Shown here: one piece after another, positions 36,590-45,190 of the stretch
How the letters are laid out: every line of letters starts with the position of its first letter
Numbering within the stretch: position 1 is the first letter of the stretch
Program-made: the position numbers and the translations under genes
Notes under the pieces: model-generated
The model's input: only the letters and a program-made list of their open reading frames with translations
Told to the model about the DNA's origin: nothing
Database searches by the model: none
Assembly: GCA_051418075.1 (NCBI GenBank)
Contig: JBPRGG010000132.1
Span: forward strand, 1-64,000
Source of the DNA: JBPRGG01 sp051418075
GTDB taxonomy: Bacteria; Bacteroidota; Bacteroidia; Cytophagales; Cyclobacteriaceae
DNA: 64,000 bases
Reading direction: 5' to 3'

Positions 36590-38158
36590 TTAGTCGTCCT
36601 TTTCTTCCCGAACAATTTCGCCATCCATATCCATAAAGATATGCAGGTCATGATCTGAATGTTCCAGTTCTACCCGATAGCCCTGGAATTGCGGATCATC
36701 GATATATCTTACCCCATCGATTTTATAACCATTATACTTAGCTTTCAGCTTAGATGAAAAATCTTCCGGCAATTGATCTTCATAATGAATCGTATTATGG
36801 TGCATTCTTTCGGCAATGGTCTGATCAGAACGGTCAATGATCAGGTTGGGCTTTCCTTCCTGCTTCACCAGGTCAAAAGCATCATAAAGTTCTCCTACCG
36901 CAGTATAGGCTTCATAGCTTAAGGTATCGCCGTTGATATGAACCAATTGGAACAATTGAGTGTTTTCTGCTTTGCGTTCGCGGTTGGCTTCATACATATC
37001 CCAGCTTTCCTTCAGGTCGTACATTTTTCCTCCACTCACCGAAACCACATACACCGTGCCTGTTTCCCGGTCCCGGGCATTTACGCCTTGCATAACATTG
37101 GTGGCGGTGGCTGGGGTGGTGCCCCGAGCATAGGTATGGTCATGTCCCTGCAGTACCAGGTCTATCTTGTGCTGATCAAACAGTGGTTTCCAAAGGTTAC
37201 GCAATCTTTCATTATCCCGTCCCTCAGAGGCGGAAAACAAGGGATGGTGAAAAGTAGCCACAGTCCATTTACTGGTATTGTCCTGCATCACCTGGTTGAT
37301 CCATACCGCCTGTTCTTCCCTTTTTTCGGATGAATTTAATCCCAGTATCCGCAGGTCCTGGTAATCCACATAGTATACAGATTCTGACAATCCTTCCGGA
37401 CCATTCCGGGGCAGGGTAAACTGAGGCTGCCATTGTACAGACAGGTACTGCTCCCGTTCATCCCGGTATGGCTCATATTCATGATTTCCCGGTACCGGAA
37501 TACTGGGTATCATGCCATTGATCCAGCCTCCGGCAGTGAACCATTCATGCCATTGCCGTTCGCTGTGGGCATCATTGACCAGATCTCCGGCATGGATGAT
37601 AAAACGGGCATCCGGAGCTTTGCGATAGCCTTCCCTGACCAGCCTTGACCATAATTCCAGGATGTAATTCTGGGTATCCCCCAGATAGAGAAAGCTGAAG
37701 GATTTGGGTTCCTTACTGGCAGTTCGAAACTGAAACCATTCGCTCCAGATTTTGCCATTGCCCACCCGGTAAGCATAAAGGGTGTCAGGCATGAGATCGG
37801 TAAAAGTCACGGAATGGTAGTTGGCCTTGATTTCAGCGGTTAATACCTGACTGGCATCCATGAATTCAGTATCGGCCTGGTAAGTCCTGGCGTTACGCCA
37901 GAATTTGGGAGCAGCCGTAGCCGGAGCAATTTCGGCAAACCCTTTACCCACCGTGGTATCGGTGCGCCAGGTGACACTCATAGTGGTAGCCGGGTCACCG
38001 GAAAAGGTCAGGATTACATGGTCCGGATGACGTCCGGGATGGCTCCAGTCTGGTTCAAACTCAGGAGCCTGGTAAGCCCGGGGTTGAGCCTGGCTATTGA
38101 TGTTTATAAAAGTCAGACCAAGGATCAGAGCTGCCACTAGCACAAGCTTTGTTTTCAT
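36590..38158 (-). CDS. Purple-acid-phosphatase-like metallophosphoesterase
   Basis: This 522-residue exported protein has a signal peptide cleaved near NSQAQP. A fibronectin-like N-terminal domain of purple acid phosphatases follows (HVILTFSGDPATTMSVTWRT). The metallophosphoesterase core has LGDTQN, HAGDLVNDA, GNHEYEP, VATFHHPLF and GHDHTYARG, which together supply the two-metal site. The tyrosine that gives the purple colour is normally in a GDLxYA-type motif; here that spot reads GDLVND, so a non-purple metal centre is likely. A C-terminal domain of about 120 residues follows (about 400-522). It would release phosphate from organic esters in the periplasm or outside. It is transcribed alone. 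Confidence 0.85.
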   Translation of the reverse strand: MKTKLVLVAALILGLTFININSQAQPRAYQAPEFEPDWSHPGRHPDHVILTFSGDPATTMSVTWRTDTTVGKGFAEIAPATAAPKFWRNARTYQADTEFMDASQVLTAEIKANYHSVTFTDLMPDTLYAYRVGNGKIWSEWFQFRTASKEPKSFSFLYLGDTQNYILELWSRLVREGYRKAPDARFIIHAGDLVNDAHSERQWHEWFTAGGWINGMIPSIPVPGNHEYEPYRDEREQYLSVQWQPQFTLPRNGPEGLSESVYYVDYQDLRILGLNSSEKREEQAVWINQVMQDNTSKWTVATFHHPLFSASEGRDNERLRNLWKPLFDQHKIDLVLQGHDHTYARGTTPATATNVMQGVNARDRETGTVYVVSVSGGKMYDLKESWDMYEANRERKAENTQLFQLVHINGDTLSYEAYTAVGELYDAFDLVKQEGKPNLIIDRSDQTIAERMHHNTIHYEDQLPEDFSSKLKAKYNGYKIDGVRYIDDPQFQGYRVELEHSDHDLHIFMDMDGEIVREEKDD

Positions 38159-38620
38159 TTGAAATTCTTTAAGGTTTATGGTTCAGGATATAAATATAAA
38201 TAAAACTTAACCAACTATAAATCATACCCCTTGGTTACTTTATTAATTTGTCTTTTTCTTTATAGTTGCAGAAAATAATAGCCAGGATCAAAATCCTGAA
38301 AAACCAGGATTTAATTGCTAATCATTGTTTTACCAGATTATTAAGAATTTTATCGAAAACAGAAAGGAGCATAAGCCTGGTTTTTAGCTGTTGTAGAAAA
38401 TCAGAATATTTTTTTAAATATACTTTGAGCAAATTAATGACCTCTGAATAAATGCTTGATTTGATTCCGGCTGATCCAATATGACCTCAATGTTAATTCT
38501 TTAGAATTAATCAGTCTGTGATATTCTTGTGATACTTTCGTGACACTTGATTTCTACTTTTGAACGGAGACAACTTAAGTAACTCAACCTTTATTTTTTA
38601 TAAATTTAAATCTTATCAAC
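38159..38620. other. 462-base divergent intergenic region
   Basis: This spacer lies between the phosphatase gene and the spondin-domain gene. TACTTTTG at 38555-38562 matches the Bacteroidota -7 element TAnnTTTG and is 58 bases before the spondin-domain start. No well-spaced -33 element accompanies it, so the promoter call is weak. A 61-codon open frame at 38266-38451 has no family resemblance, and I do not count it as a gene. Confidence 0.35.
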
Positions 38621-40699
38621 ATGAAACATCTAATTCGATTACTCAAAGTTTCCTTGAGTTTTACTGTAGTGTTTTTGCTGGCCAGTTGTCAGCAGGAAGA
38701 GGTGCCGGTGACGGATCCAGCCGGAATTCAGTTTGATTTAACTTCCGGAGTGATTTCTTCGTCAGAAAACGGACGCATTAAGGAACAACCCCTGGTGAAA
38801 CCGGGATATTGTGACCTCAGTCTGGCTGCTTATGCCAAAGTAGAGATCAACGGCAGCCAGGAATATAAAATTGACATCCAGGCCTGGGAAGGTAGCTACA
38901 AGACCAACTTGCTGGAATTGGACCCCGGAGAATACCAGGTAACCAAACTGGTGGTTTACAATCATGAGGATAAAGCTTTATTTGCTACACCAACCATGGA
39001 AAGCCCGTTTAAGAACTTTGTCAGTATGGCGCTGCCCCTGAATTTTACCATAGCCAATCATCAAAAGCTTGATTATCCGGTAGAAGTATTGTGCGTGGAA
39101 GATTTCACCCCGCCCCAGTTTGGTTTTTCCTTTTGGGATATTGACCTGAAACAAACCAAACAGCTTTGTCTCTTTGCCAATTACTGTGACCCTGCCGAAG
39201 GTCACCGGGTAGCCCCTTTAACTGCTTATGTTTTTCCTGATAAGGAGGAAAATATGGAAGAACTGATCTATAAAACAGCTTCAGAGGGTGCCGATGATCT
39301 GGCTTGCCTCCGGTTTCCCTATGATCCGGATGTGGCTCCTGACCAGCAGAAATACTGGCTGGTGGTAGAGATTCACGATCAAAAGTTTGCCGGCTATCTG
39401 GATCTGGCTATGGTGGACCATATCAACCAGGAATACGGATACCTGCATCTGAACAAAAATTGTGAGGGAGATTACGGTCCGTTGATGAAGAAATTTACCA
39501 TGACCATCTACAATGTCTTTGAGCCCAAATTGTTCTTCTTATCCGGTGCTTTTGATACCCCGGTTGGTGCGGACAATCCTGGCCCTGCCTTCCCCAATGA
39601 TTACTACCAGTTCAAGTTTTATGCCGCTCCCGGCTCATTGCTTTCCACAGCCTTTATGTATGTGCAATCCAATGATATACTCTTTACTACCCCTGAAGGG
39701 GGATTGCCTCTATTTGATGAGGAAGGTATGCCCATATCCGGTGATATCACTTCATATTTTGGATTATATGATGCCGGTACTGAGATCAACCAGGAACCAG
39801 GTATAGGACCTGATCAGGCTCCCCGACAAGCTGGACCGGATACCGGAGCAGATGAAAACGGGGTGGTATTGCCCATCGCTGAAGTCAACGATGGTTTCAC
39901 CTACCCTGATGTAGCTGAATCTATTAAAGTGATGGTCACTCCCGGTGAAGGAAATATGTTTACCGTCATGATCAAAAATATTTCAGGCAATACTGTACCG
40001 GCGTCTCCACTTTCTCCCGGTGTATGGGTGGTTCATAATGACCAGGTGCAATTGTACACAGTAGGAGAACCAGCCAGTCCCGGCCTGGAAGATATTGCTG
40101 AAGATGGAAATGTTAAGGTGATGGCTGAATTCTTGAGTGAAAACAGCGGTTTGGTATCGCCGATATCCCCTGGTGCCTTTGCCGTTCATTATCCTGGTAT
40201 TATGCCCCTGTTTACTGGCGGAGAACCTGCACTGCATAATGGGCTGGAAGAAATCGCGGAAGATGGATCTCCTGAAATGATGCTCAACTACCTGGATGGA
40301 TTAGCTGGTGTGAAGCAACATGGCATCATCATCACAGACCCTCCGGCTCCGGTATTTCCAGGACAGGCCGTTTCATTTTCATTTTATGCCAGTGGACCCA
40401 GCTACCTGAATTTTGCAGTGATGCTGATCCAGTCCAACGATTATTTCTTTGCCTTTGATGATACGGGGCTGCCCCTGTTTGATCCCGCCTCCGGATTGCC
40501 TATGACCGGAGATGTTACGGCCTACGTAAAAATATGGAACGCCGGTACAGAGGTTGACCAGTTTCCAGGAGCAGGACCTGACCAGGCACCACGACAGGCA
40601 GGAACAGACACGGGAGCCGATCAGAATGGCGTAGTTTCTGAGGAAGTACATGAAATTATTCCTGCGGTAGAAGATATGGTGAAGGTGATATTGGAATAG
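38621..40699 (+). CDS. Surface lipoprotein with two spondin-N-like domains
   Basis: This 692-residue lipoprotein has a signal ending LLASC. The N-terminal half (about 25-280) contains beta-sandwich domains without clear family. From about 290 a spondin-N-like domain begins (FTMTIYNVFEPKLFFL). Its conserved GPDQAPRQAG motif is at 396-405 and again at 652-661 in a second, shortened copy. Between them a unit of about 40 residues with GLEDIAEDG / GLEEIAEDG is duplicated. Spondin-N domains in bacteria are surface beta-sandwiches probably involved in adhesion or matrix binding. It is followed by a strong terminator. The internal repeats point to domain duplication. Confidence 0.78.
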   Translation: MKHLIRLLKVSLSFTVVFLLASCQQEEVPVTDPAGIQFDLTSGVISSSENGRIKEQPLVKPGYCDLSLAAYAKVEINGSQEYKIDIQAWEGSYKTNLLELDPGEYQVTKLVVYNHEDKALFATPTMESPFKNFVSMALPLNFTIANHQKLDYPVEVLCVEDFTPPQFGFSFWDIDLKQTKQLCLFANYCDPAEGHRVAPLTAYVFPDKEENMEELIYKTASEGADDLACLRFPYDPDVAPDQQKYWLVVEIHDQKFAGYLDLAMVDHINQEYGYLHLNKNCEGDYGPLMKKFTMTIYNVFEPKLFFLSGAFDTPVGADNPGPAFPNDYYQFKFYAAPGSLLSTAFMYVQSNDILFTTPEGGLPLFDEEGMPISGDITSYFGLYDAGTEINQEPGIGPDQAPRQAGPDTGADENGVVLPIAEVNDGFTYPDVAESIKVMVTPGEGNMFTVMIKNISGNTVPASPLSPGVWVVHNDQVQLYTVGEPASPGLEDIAEDGNVKVMAEFLSENSGLVSPISPGAFAVHYPGIMPLFTGGEPALHNGLEEIAEDGSPEMMLNYLDGLAGVKQHGIIITDPPAPVFPGQAVSFSFYASGPSYLNFAVMLIQSNDYFFAFDDTGLPLFDPASGLPMTGDVTAYVKIWNAGTEVDQFPGAGPDQAPRQAGTDTGADQNGVVSEEVHEIIPAVEDMVKVILE

Positions 40700-40722
40700 A
40701 ATTTTCTTTCCGGGTTTTCTCA

Positions 40723-40763
40723 TCTGGTTCGGGCCGTCTGGCCCGGACCAGATTTTCTTTTTT
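40723..40763 (+). terminator. Strong hairpin terminator after the spondin-domain gene
   Basis: A 13-bp stem pairs TCTGGTTCGGGCC with GGCCCGGACCAGA through one G-T. It has a 4-base loop and is followed by TTTTCTTTTTT. It starts 24 bases after the stop codon. Confidence 0.9.
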
Positions 40764-40804
40764 AATTGTTTTGGCAGCAGTGGTTTATTTCTTAGTTCAA
40801 GTTG

Positions 40805-41353
40805 TTAAGAATAACTATGCACTAATCTCATATACCTTATTCTGTTATACTGTTGCAATAGATTTGGGTAATAATTAAACAACAGGTTACCAGTAAACAA
40901 GATAAATGCCGTAATAAAAGAGTTAGTCCAGAAAGCATAGATATTTGTTAAAAGACAAAAAACGAACAAAACTGAATGGGATTTCTCTATGGTGTATGTT
41001 TCATTTAACTTTTCTGTAATTGTTCTTAAGTTATGGATGTTACGATAAGTTGGATATTTTTTTCTGATTCGCCTGTTGATGTAATCACCATTAGTTGAGA
41101 ATTTTTTGAATTTATCCACGCCCAATTTCTTGTAAACCTCAACATTTTTTGAAATTTGTAATTTATCGTAAAATGTTCTGGGTAGCCGACTTATTAAATA
41201 GCTGATTCCAATAAATAATATCATCCATGCAAGTTTGCCTTCTCCTCTAACGTAAAATATTAAGCACGGAGCTAATGTTGTTGAACATAGCAGAGCAATA
41301 ATTATTAGGTTCAACCTATATTTCAATTTGTTTAAGCTTTTATCTCTTATCAT
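40805..41353 (-). CDS. Small integral membrane protein, CrtO-acyltransferase-like
   Basis: This 182-residue protein has about four membrane helices in two pairs (about 14-56 and 125-160). They flank a basic cytoplasmic segment (YKKLGVDKFKKFSTNGDYINRRIRKKYP). The end, NLLFNYYPNLLQQYNRIRYMRL, is the type of motif found in the glycosyl-4,4'-diaponeurosporenoate acyltransferase-like membrane family. That resemblance is from memory and moderate; acyl-transfer to a lipid is therefore only a suggestion. No carotenoid genes are nearby. It is transcribed toward the spondin-domain gene's terminator. Confidence 0.6.
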   Translation of the reverse strand: MIRDKSLNKLKYRLNLIIIALLCSTTLAPCLIFYVRGEGKLAWMILFIGISYLISRLPRTFYDKLQISKNVEVYKKLGVDKFKKFSTNGDYINRRIRKKYPTYRNIHNLRTITEKLNETYTIEKSHSVLFVFCLLTNIYAFWTNSFITAFILFTGNLLFNYYPNLLQQYNRIRYMRLVHSYS

Positions 41354-41440
41354 TAAGGGTTAAACATTTGTTAATTATCGGAATTTTGACCCTATACTGG
41401 CAACATTATTGAAAAAGTAATAATATATATCAATAAAAAA

Positions 41441-41462
41441 CCCGGACAATTCTTAGCCCGGG
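41441..41462 (-). terminator. Short GC hairpin with T-run after the 121-residue gene
   Basis: CCCGG and CCGGG form a 5-bp stem extended by A-T pairs. On the minus strand it is followed by TTTTTTATTG, about 50 bases after the stop codon at 41513. The stem is short but the T-run is good. Confidence 0.5.
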
Positions 41463-41512
41463 ATTTAAAATCAATTAATTATGAAAAACAATTACTACAC
41501 TAATTATTACAA

Positions 41513-41878
41513 CTAAAATTCTTGTTTGGCTATTATATCTTCCCTATTGATAATTTCAAAAGTTATTTTTTTGGTCTTCACCTTACTTAGATTATAAACT
41601 TTAGTATAACTTTTATCCGTATCAATAAAGTCTTTGGCTATCAGGTTCTTATTGGAATCATAGATCTTAACTTCAATGGGCTCTATTTTCACTCCTTTTA
41701 CTACCAACTTAAAAACCTGTTTTTCTTCCTCCTGAAGTTGAACATAAAAATTTCTTCGGTTTTCTTCTTCTAGGGGGAAATTGTTAGCGTGAACAAAGGA
41801 AGTGAATGCAAAAAGTGGAGTGAATACTGACCCAGTAAAAATAACTAAAGCCAGAAGCATTGTTGCTGCTTTTTTCAT
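41513..41878 (-). CDS. Small secreted protein of unknown function
   Basis: This 121-residue protein has a signal peptide (MKKAATMLLALVIFTGSVFT, probably cleaved near VHA). The mature domain of about 90 residues is beta-rich, with VQLQEEEKQVFKLVVKG, IEVKIYDSNKNLIAKDFI and KTKKITFEIINRED. This looks like a single immunoglobulin-like or C2-like sandwich. It resembles the fold of C-terminal sorting domains but lacks the context of one. I cannot assign a function. It is flanked by a hairpin terminator and is probably monocistronic. Confidence 0.65.
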   Translation of the reverse strand: MKKAATMLLALVIFTGSVFTPLFAFTSFVHANNFPLEEENRRNFYVQLQEEEKQVFKLVVKGVKIEPIEVKIYDSNKNLIAKDFIDTDKSYTKVYNLSKVKTKKITFEIINREDIIAKQEF

Positions 41879-42127
41879 TTTCTAAATATTTAAGTTATGA
41901 CCTGTTGTTGTTGTGTTATTGCTATACAAATATAAGCTAAATTTTGGAAATACTAAAGCACCAAAAGCTTTTTATATGTTAAAAATACAATAATTAATTG
42001 GGTTCCTAAGAAAATTTTAAATAACGCAGCCATTTCATTTTATTTTTCCTAAAGAATCAGCCTGGCCCTAATTTTATTTGGAACAGCGGTTTTGGATGGA
42101 ATTGATTTAACATTTAGTTAACATAAA

Positions 42128-42391
42128 TCAGGACCGGGAGAATAAATTCTTGGGCAGGGAAATTTGGTCAGAATAAAATTTCATTCTGGTATGGGTCCTT
42201 TCCAGGGGAGCTATTTTATCGATTTTATCCTTTTTATGGTTATAGAAAACCTCTATATAAAAATTGTTGAGCAAATATAAATTGACTTTGTGGCTGTAAT
42301 ACCTGATGGACATCACATACGTGCCATCTTCATACAAGATTTTGATCTTGTTCTTAAAGGGAAGTCTCATGAATTCTCTCTCAGACAACAT
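42128..42391 (-). CDS. Short hypothetical protein
   Basis: This 87-residue protein is highly charged with alternating beta-strand-like segments (KNKIKILYEDGTYVMSIRYYSHKVNLYLLNNFYIEVFYN). There is no signal peptide or membrane helix. The pattern of strands separated by charged turns fits a small beta-barrel or sheet protein. The codon use is ordinary for the region, which supports it being real, but I recognise no family. It has no close partner gene. Confidence 0.55.
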   Translation of the reverse strand: MLSEREFMRLPFKNKIKILYEDGTYVMSIRYYSHKVNLYLLNNFYIEVFYNHKKDKIDKIAPLERTHTRMKFYSDQISLPKNLFSRS

Positions 42392-42490
42392 ACTACATGT
42401 GATTTCAGGTAAAATACTAATTTAAGAAAATCTGACGAAGTAATTAAAAGGGCATTGTATTTTTTAAAAATTAAAAATTCTAATCAACTC

Positions 42491-43150
42491 TCAGACCTTA
42501 AGGGACTTAAACAGCCTGCCCAATGAAGGGAAGATCATTGGCACCTGTTTTTGATATTGCACATAAGAAGAACCAAACTCCTTCACCAGTTTTCTTTCTT
42601 CCAACTTGATCCCAATCCATAAATAGATCATGGTACATATAAAGGTAATTAGGTTGGTAAAGGTTGGAGCAAACAGCAAAAAACCAATTAAGATCAAAAT
42701 TCCGGCACTATATAAGGGATGCCGGACATGCCTGGCCAAACCTTTTGTTTTTAATACTGCCCCAGATTTTTGATCCTGGTTTACCGATAAGTCCAGTCCC
42801 ATGAATTCTTTGAGATCATAATTACGAAAACCTCTTTTACCTGCCAAAAGGCCAACCGTTGCCAGCATCAGGCCAAGATAGGTGAAGAGCTTATTGGGAG
42901 GTAAAAAGTTAAAAGTGCTTATGTGGGCGCCATACCATAAAATCAAAATTAAACCCATTATGGAAAATATATTGTAACTTAACCTGTAATATTTAAATTT
43001 TGTCCCAAGCTTCCTTCGCAAAAAACTTTTTACAGTATGGCTGATTAAGAAACTATGTAAGAAATAGTAAAAAAGCCAAAGCAGGGCCAAAACTATAAAA
43101 TCAGTAACCATAATTAAAGGAAGCTTTAAATTCACTAAGCGATAAACCAT
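42491..43150 (-). CDS. ICMT/NnrU-type membrane methyltransferase-like protein
   Basis: This 219-residue protein has about five membrane helices. The C-terminal signature of the isoprenylcysteine-carboxylmethyltransferase/phospholipid-methyltransferase group is clear: LARHVRHPLYSAGILILIG, then EERKLVKEFGSSYVQYQKQVP. The S-adenosylmethionine pocket is made by the RHPLY and EE motifs. Relatives include NnrU and methanethiol S-methyltransferase, so substrate may be a thiol or lipid. A second ATG 13 codons in (IMVTDFIVLALLW) is an alternative start. It is divergent from the dehydrogenase-like gene, with only 50 bases between them. Confidence 0.75.
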   Translation of the reverse strand: MVYRLVNLKLPLIMVTDFIVLALLWLFYYFLHSFLISHTVKSFLRRKLGTKFKYYRLSYNIFSIMGLILILWYGAHISTFNFLPPNKLFTYLGLMLATVGLLAGKRGFRNYDLKEFMGLDLSVNQDQKSGAVLKTKGLARHVRHPLYSAGILILIGFLLFAPTFTNLITFICTMIYLWIGIKLEERKLVKEFGSSYVQYQKQVPMIFPSLGRLFKSLKV

Positions 43151-43200
43151 TAATTAATACGTAAATAAAATTGTTTAATTATTTCAATCATTAGATATTC

Positions 43201-44430
43201 ATGCAAACTATAAAGATTGGGTTGATCAGAGAGAATAAAGTGCCGGCAGATGCCAGAGTTCCATTGGCTCCACATCAGGCCGCTGATTTACAAAAGGCCT
43301 ATCCCCGGGTGAAAGTTTTTTGCCAATCCAGCCTGGTTCGGTGTTTTACTGACCAGGAGTATGAGGCAAAGGGCGTGCAGGTAGTTGATGACGTGCAGCA
43401 TTGTGATGTTTTAATGGGAATAAAAGAGGTGCCTGTAGATCAGCTTATTCCTGATAAGACCTACTTTTTCTTTTCACATACCATCAAAAAACAACCTTAC
43501 AATCAACATCTGTTACAGGAGGTACTTCGGAAAAGAATTAAATTGATTGATTATGAATGTTTAAAAAACGAAAAAGGTCAGCGTTTGGTAGCATTTGGAC
43601 GTTACGCTGGCATTGTAGGAGCTTATAATGGGATCCTTACTTATGGTTTGAAATACAACTTGTTTTCTTTAAAAAGAGCTAATCAATGTTTTGATTATCA
43701 GGAGTTACGGCAGGAATATTCAAAAATTTATCTGCCGCCTGTTAAAATATTAATAACTGGCACCGGGAGAGTGGGTCAGGGAGCCAGAGAAGTATTGGAG
43801 GGTATGAAGATTAAAAAAGTTTGGCCTAAAGATATTATAGGGGCTACATTCGATCAACCGGTATTTGCCCAACTATTTTCCCGTGACTATTATACAAGAA
43901 AGGATGGTGCCAAATTCGATATTCATGATTTTTATCGAAACCCAGCTGCATATGCCTCCGATTTTTCTAAATACATCCCTCATACTGACCTTCTGATCGT
44001 TGGTTCTTATTGGGATCCGCATTCTCCTGTTTTATTTACCCGTCAGCAAATGCTTCAGGAGCAATTCAGGATCAAAGTGATAGCTGATATTACCTGTGAT
44101 ATTGATGGCTCGGTTCCTTCTACCCAAAAAGCCAGCAGTATTGAAGATCCTATTTATGATTATAATCCTCAAACCAATAGTACAGAAGCACCTTTTTCCA
44201 ACATTGAAAATGTTTCTGTAATGGCTATTGATAATTTGCCTTCAGAATTACCCCGGGATGCATCTACAGATTTTGGTCATGATTTAATGGAAAATGTTTT
44301 TCCAGCATTGCTCAAGGATGATCCTCAGCAGGTCATTAACCGGGCCACCATTACCAGCATGGGAAATCTAACCCCCCATTTTAATTATCTGGAAGACTAT
44401 GCATCAGTCACAAAAAAATCCGACAGGTAA
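43201..44430 (+). CDS. Alanine dehydrogenase / saccharopine dehydrogenase-like NAD(P) enzyme
   Basis: This 409-residue protein begins with the AlaDH/PNT N-terminal domain (IGLIRENKVPADARVPLAPHQAADL). The Rossmann domain has GTGRVGQGAREVLEGM near residue 190. The C-terminal part (VIADITCDIDGSVPST, GHDLMENVFPALL) matches lysine-forming saccharopine dehydrogenases more than alanine dehydrogenase. It would catalyse an NAD(P)-linked oxidative deamination or related reaction in the cytosol. No lysine-pathway genes are adjacent, so the substrate is open. The gene's last codons form the left arm of the hairpin that terminates the opposing Hsp20 gene. Confidence 0.75.
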   Translation: MQTIKIGLIRENKVPADARVPLAPHQAADLQKAYPRVKVFCQSSLVRCFTDQEYEAKGVQVVDDVQHCDVLMGIKEVPVDQLIPDKTYFFFSHTIKKQPYNQHLLQEVLRKRIKLIDYECLKNEKGQRLVAFGRYAGIVGAYNGILTYGLKYNLFSLKRANQCFDYQELRQEYSKIYLPPVKILITGTGRVGQGAREVLEGMKIKKVWPKDIIGATFDQPVFAQLFSRDYYTRKDGAKFDIHDFYRNPAAYASDFSKYIPHTDLLIVGSYWDPHSPVLFTRQQMLQEQFRIKVIADITCDIDGSVPSTQKASSIEDPIYDYNPQTNSTEAPFSNIENVSVMAIDNLPSELPRDASTDFGHDLMENVFPALLKDDPQQVINRATITSMGNLTPHFNYLEDYASVTKKSDR

Positions 44431-44444
44431 TACCTGCCGGATTT
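44416..44444 (-). terminator. Hsp20 terminator overlapping the opposing gene's stop codon
   Basis: A 13-bp stem pairs AAATCCGACAGGT with ACCTGCCGGATTT through one G-T, with a 3-base loop. On the minus strand it runs into TTTTTTT (44412-44418), as expected for a terminator of the Hsp20 gene ending at 44470. The plus-strand gene's stop codon (44428-44430) lies inside it. Confidence 0.75.
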
Positions 44445-44469
44445 CCGGACAGCTTAAATATTTTATGGT

Positions 44470-44868
44470 TTATTTTACATCAATTAATCTTGGTGGCTTT
44501 ACTTTGGCTTCTTCTTTCTTTAGGATAGTGACGCTTAAAATACCATTTTCGTAATTGGCTGATATTTTATCGCTATCAGCAGCATCCGGTAAAACAAAAG
44601 TCCTGGCAAAATTACTTACCTGAAACTCTCTCTGTGTATAAGCCAAATCTTTATCTTCCTTTTGTCTGGAAGCTGTGATTTTTAGTTCATCCTGGTCCAG
44701 GTTCAACTCGAAATCTTCTTTTAAATATCCCGGAGCAGCCAGTTCTAAGGTAAAATGATCATCATTTTCAATGATGTTTACCAAAGGTTGACGGGAGCCT
44801 GAATTATGATTACTCAAAATTTGTTCCATATAAGATGGAAAATCTGAATATCTTTTAATGATTGTCAT
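44470..44868 (-). CDS. Small heat-shock protein, Hsp20 family
   Basis: This 132-residue alpha-crystallin-domain chaperone has a short N-terminal arm (about 1-25). The core domain covers about 27-120 (NDDHFTLELAAPGYLKEDFELNLDQDELKITASR), with the conserved FARTFVLPDAADSDKISANYENGILSVTILK. A short C-terminal tail follows. It binds unfolding proteins in an ATP-independent way. The start at 44868 is fixed by a strong Shine-Dalgarno sequence, AAAGGAGG, 6 bases upstream, unusual for this genome. It is divergent from a DnaJ-type gene, forming a chaperone pair. Confidence 0.93.
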   Translation of the reverse strand: MTIIKRYSDFPSYMEQILSNHNSGSRQPLVNIIENDDHFTLELAAPGYLKEDFELNLDQDELKITASRQKEDKDLAYTQREFQVSNFARTFVLPDAADSDKISANYENGILSVTILKKEEAKVKPPRLIDVK

Positions 44869-45190
44869 GGTGTACCTCCTTTAATTTTTGGTTTATTGCT
44901 TATTTTTTATTTTCAATTTATAATCCAACTTGACAATATATGTGCCAAGGCACCAAACCAGCTAAATAAATCATTTATTATGACATTGTGGCCTAAATAG
45001 GGTGAGTTTTATGGCAATTTAATGACAAAAAGTCTTAATTTTCTTTTTTGTTGTCTGTCGTTTTGAAGGGTGTTTGCTGAATTTGAGTTGGTATAATATT
45101 TGAAAAATCATATCAGTGTATTATAATAGGATGCTGGTTTAAACTATTATTAATAAAATGATTTACTTTTATAAACAGGAGGTTTAATTC
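44869..45190. promoter_or_regulatory. Divergent chaperone control region with two strong Shine-Dalgarno sites
   Basis: This 322-base spacer separates divergent Hsp20 and DnaJ genes. Near each start is a canonical ribosome-binding site: AAAGGAGG (minus strand, 44875-44882, 6 bases before the ATG) and AGGAGG (plus strand, 45177-45182, 8 bases before the ATG). Most other genes in the window have none. The middle is AT-rich; no CIRCE-type inverted repeat is visible. Confidence 0.75.

Noticed and set aside
38266..38451. A 61-codon open frame in the intergenic region before the spondin-domain gene
   Set aside because: Its composition is lysine/leucine/serine-rich without any motif, and nothing in context supports translation.
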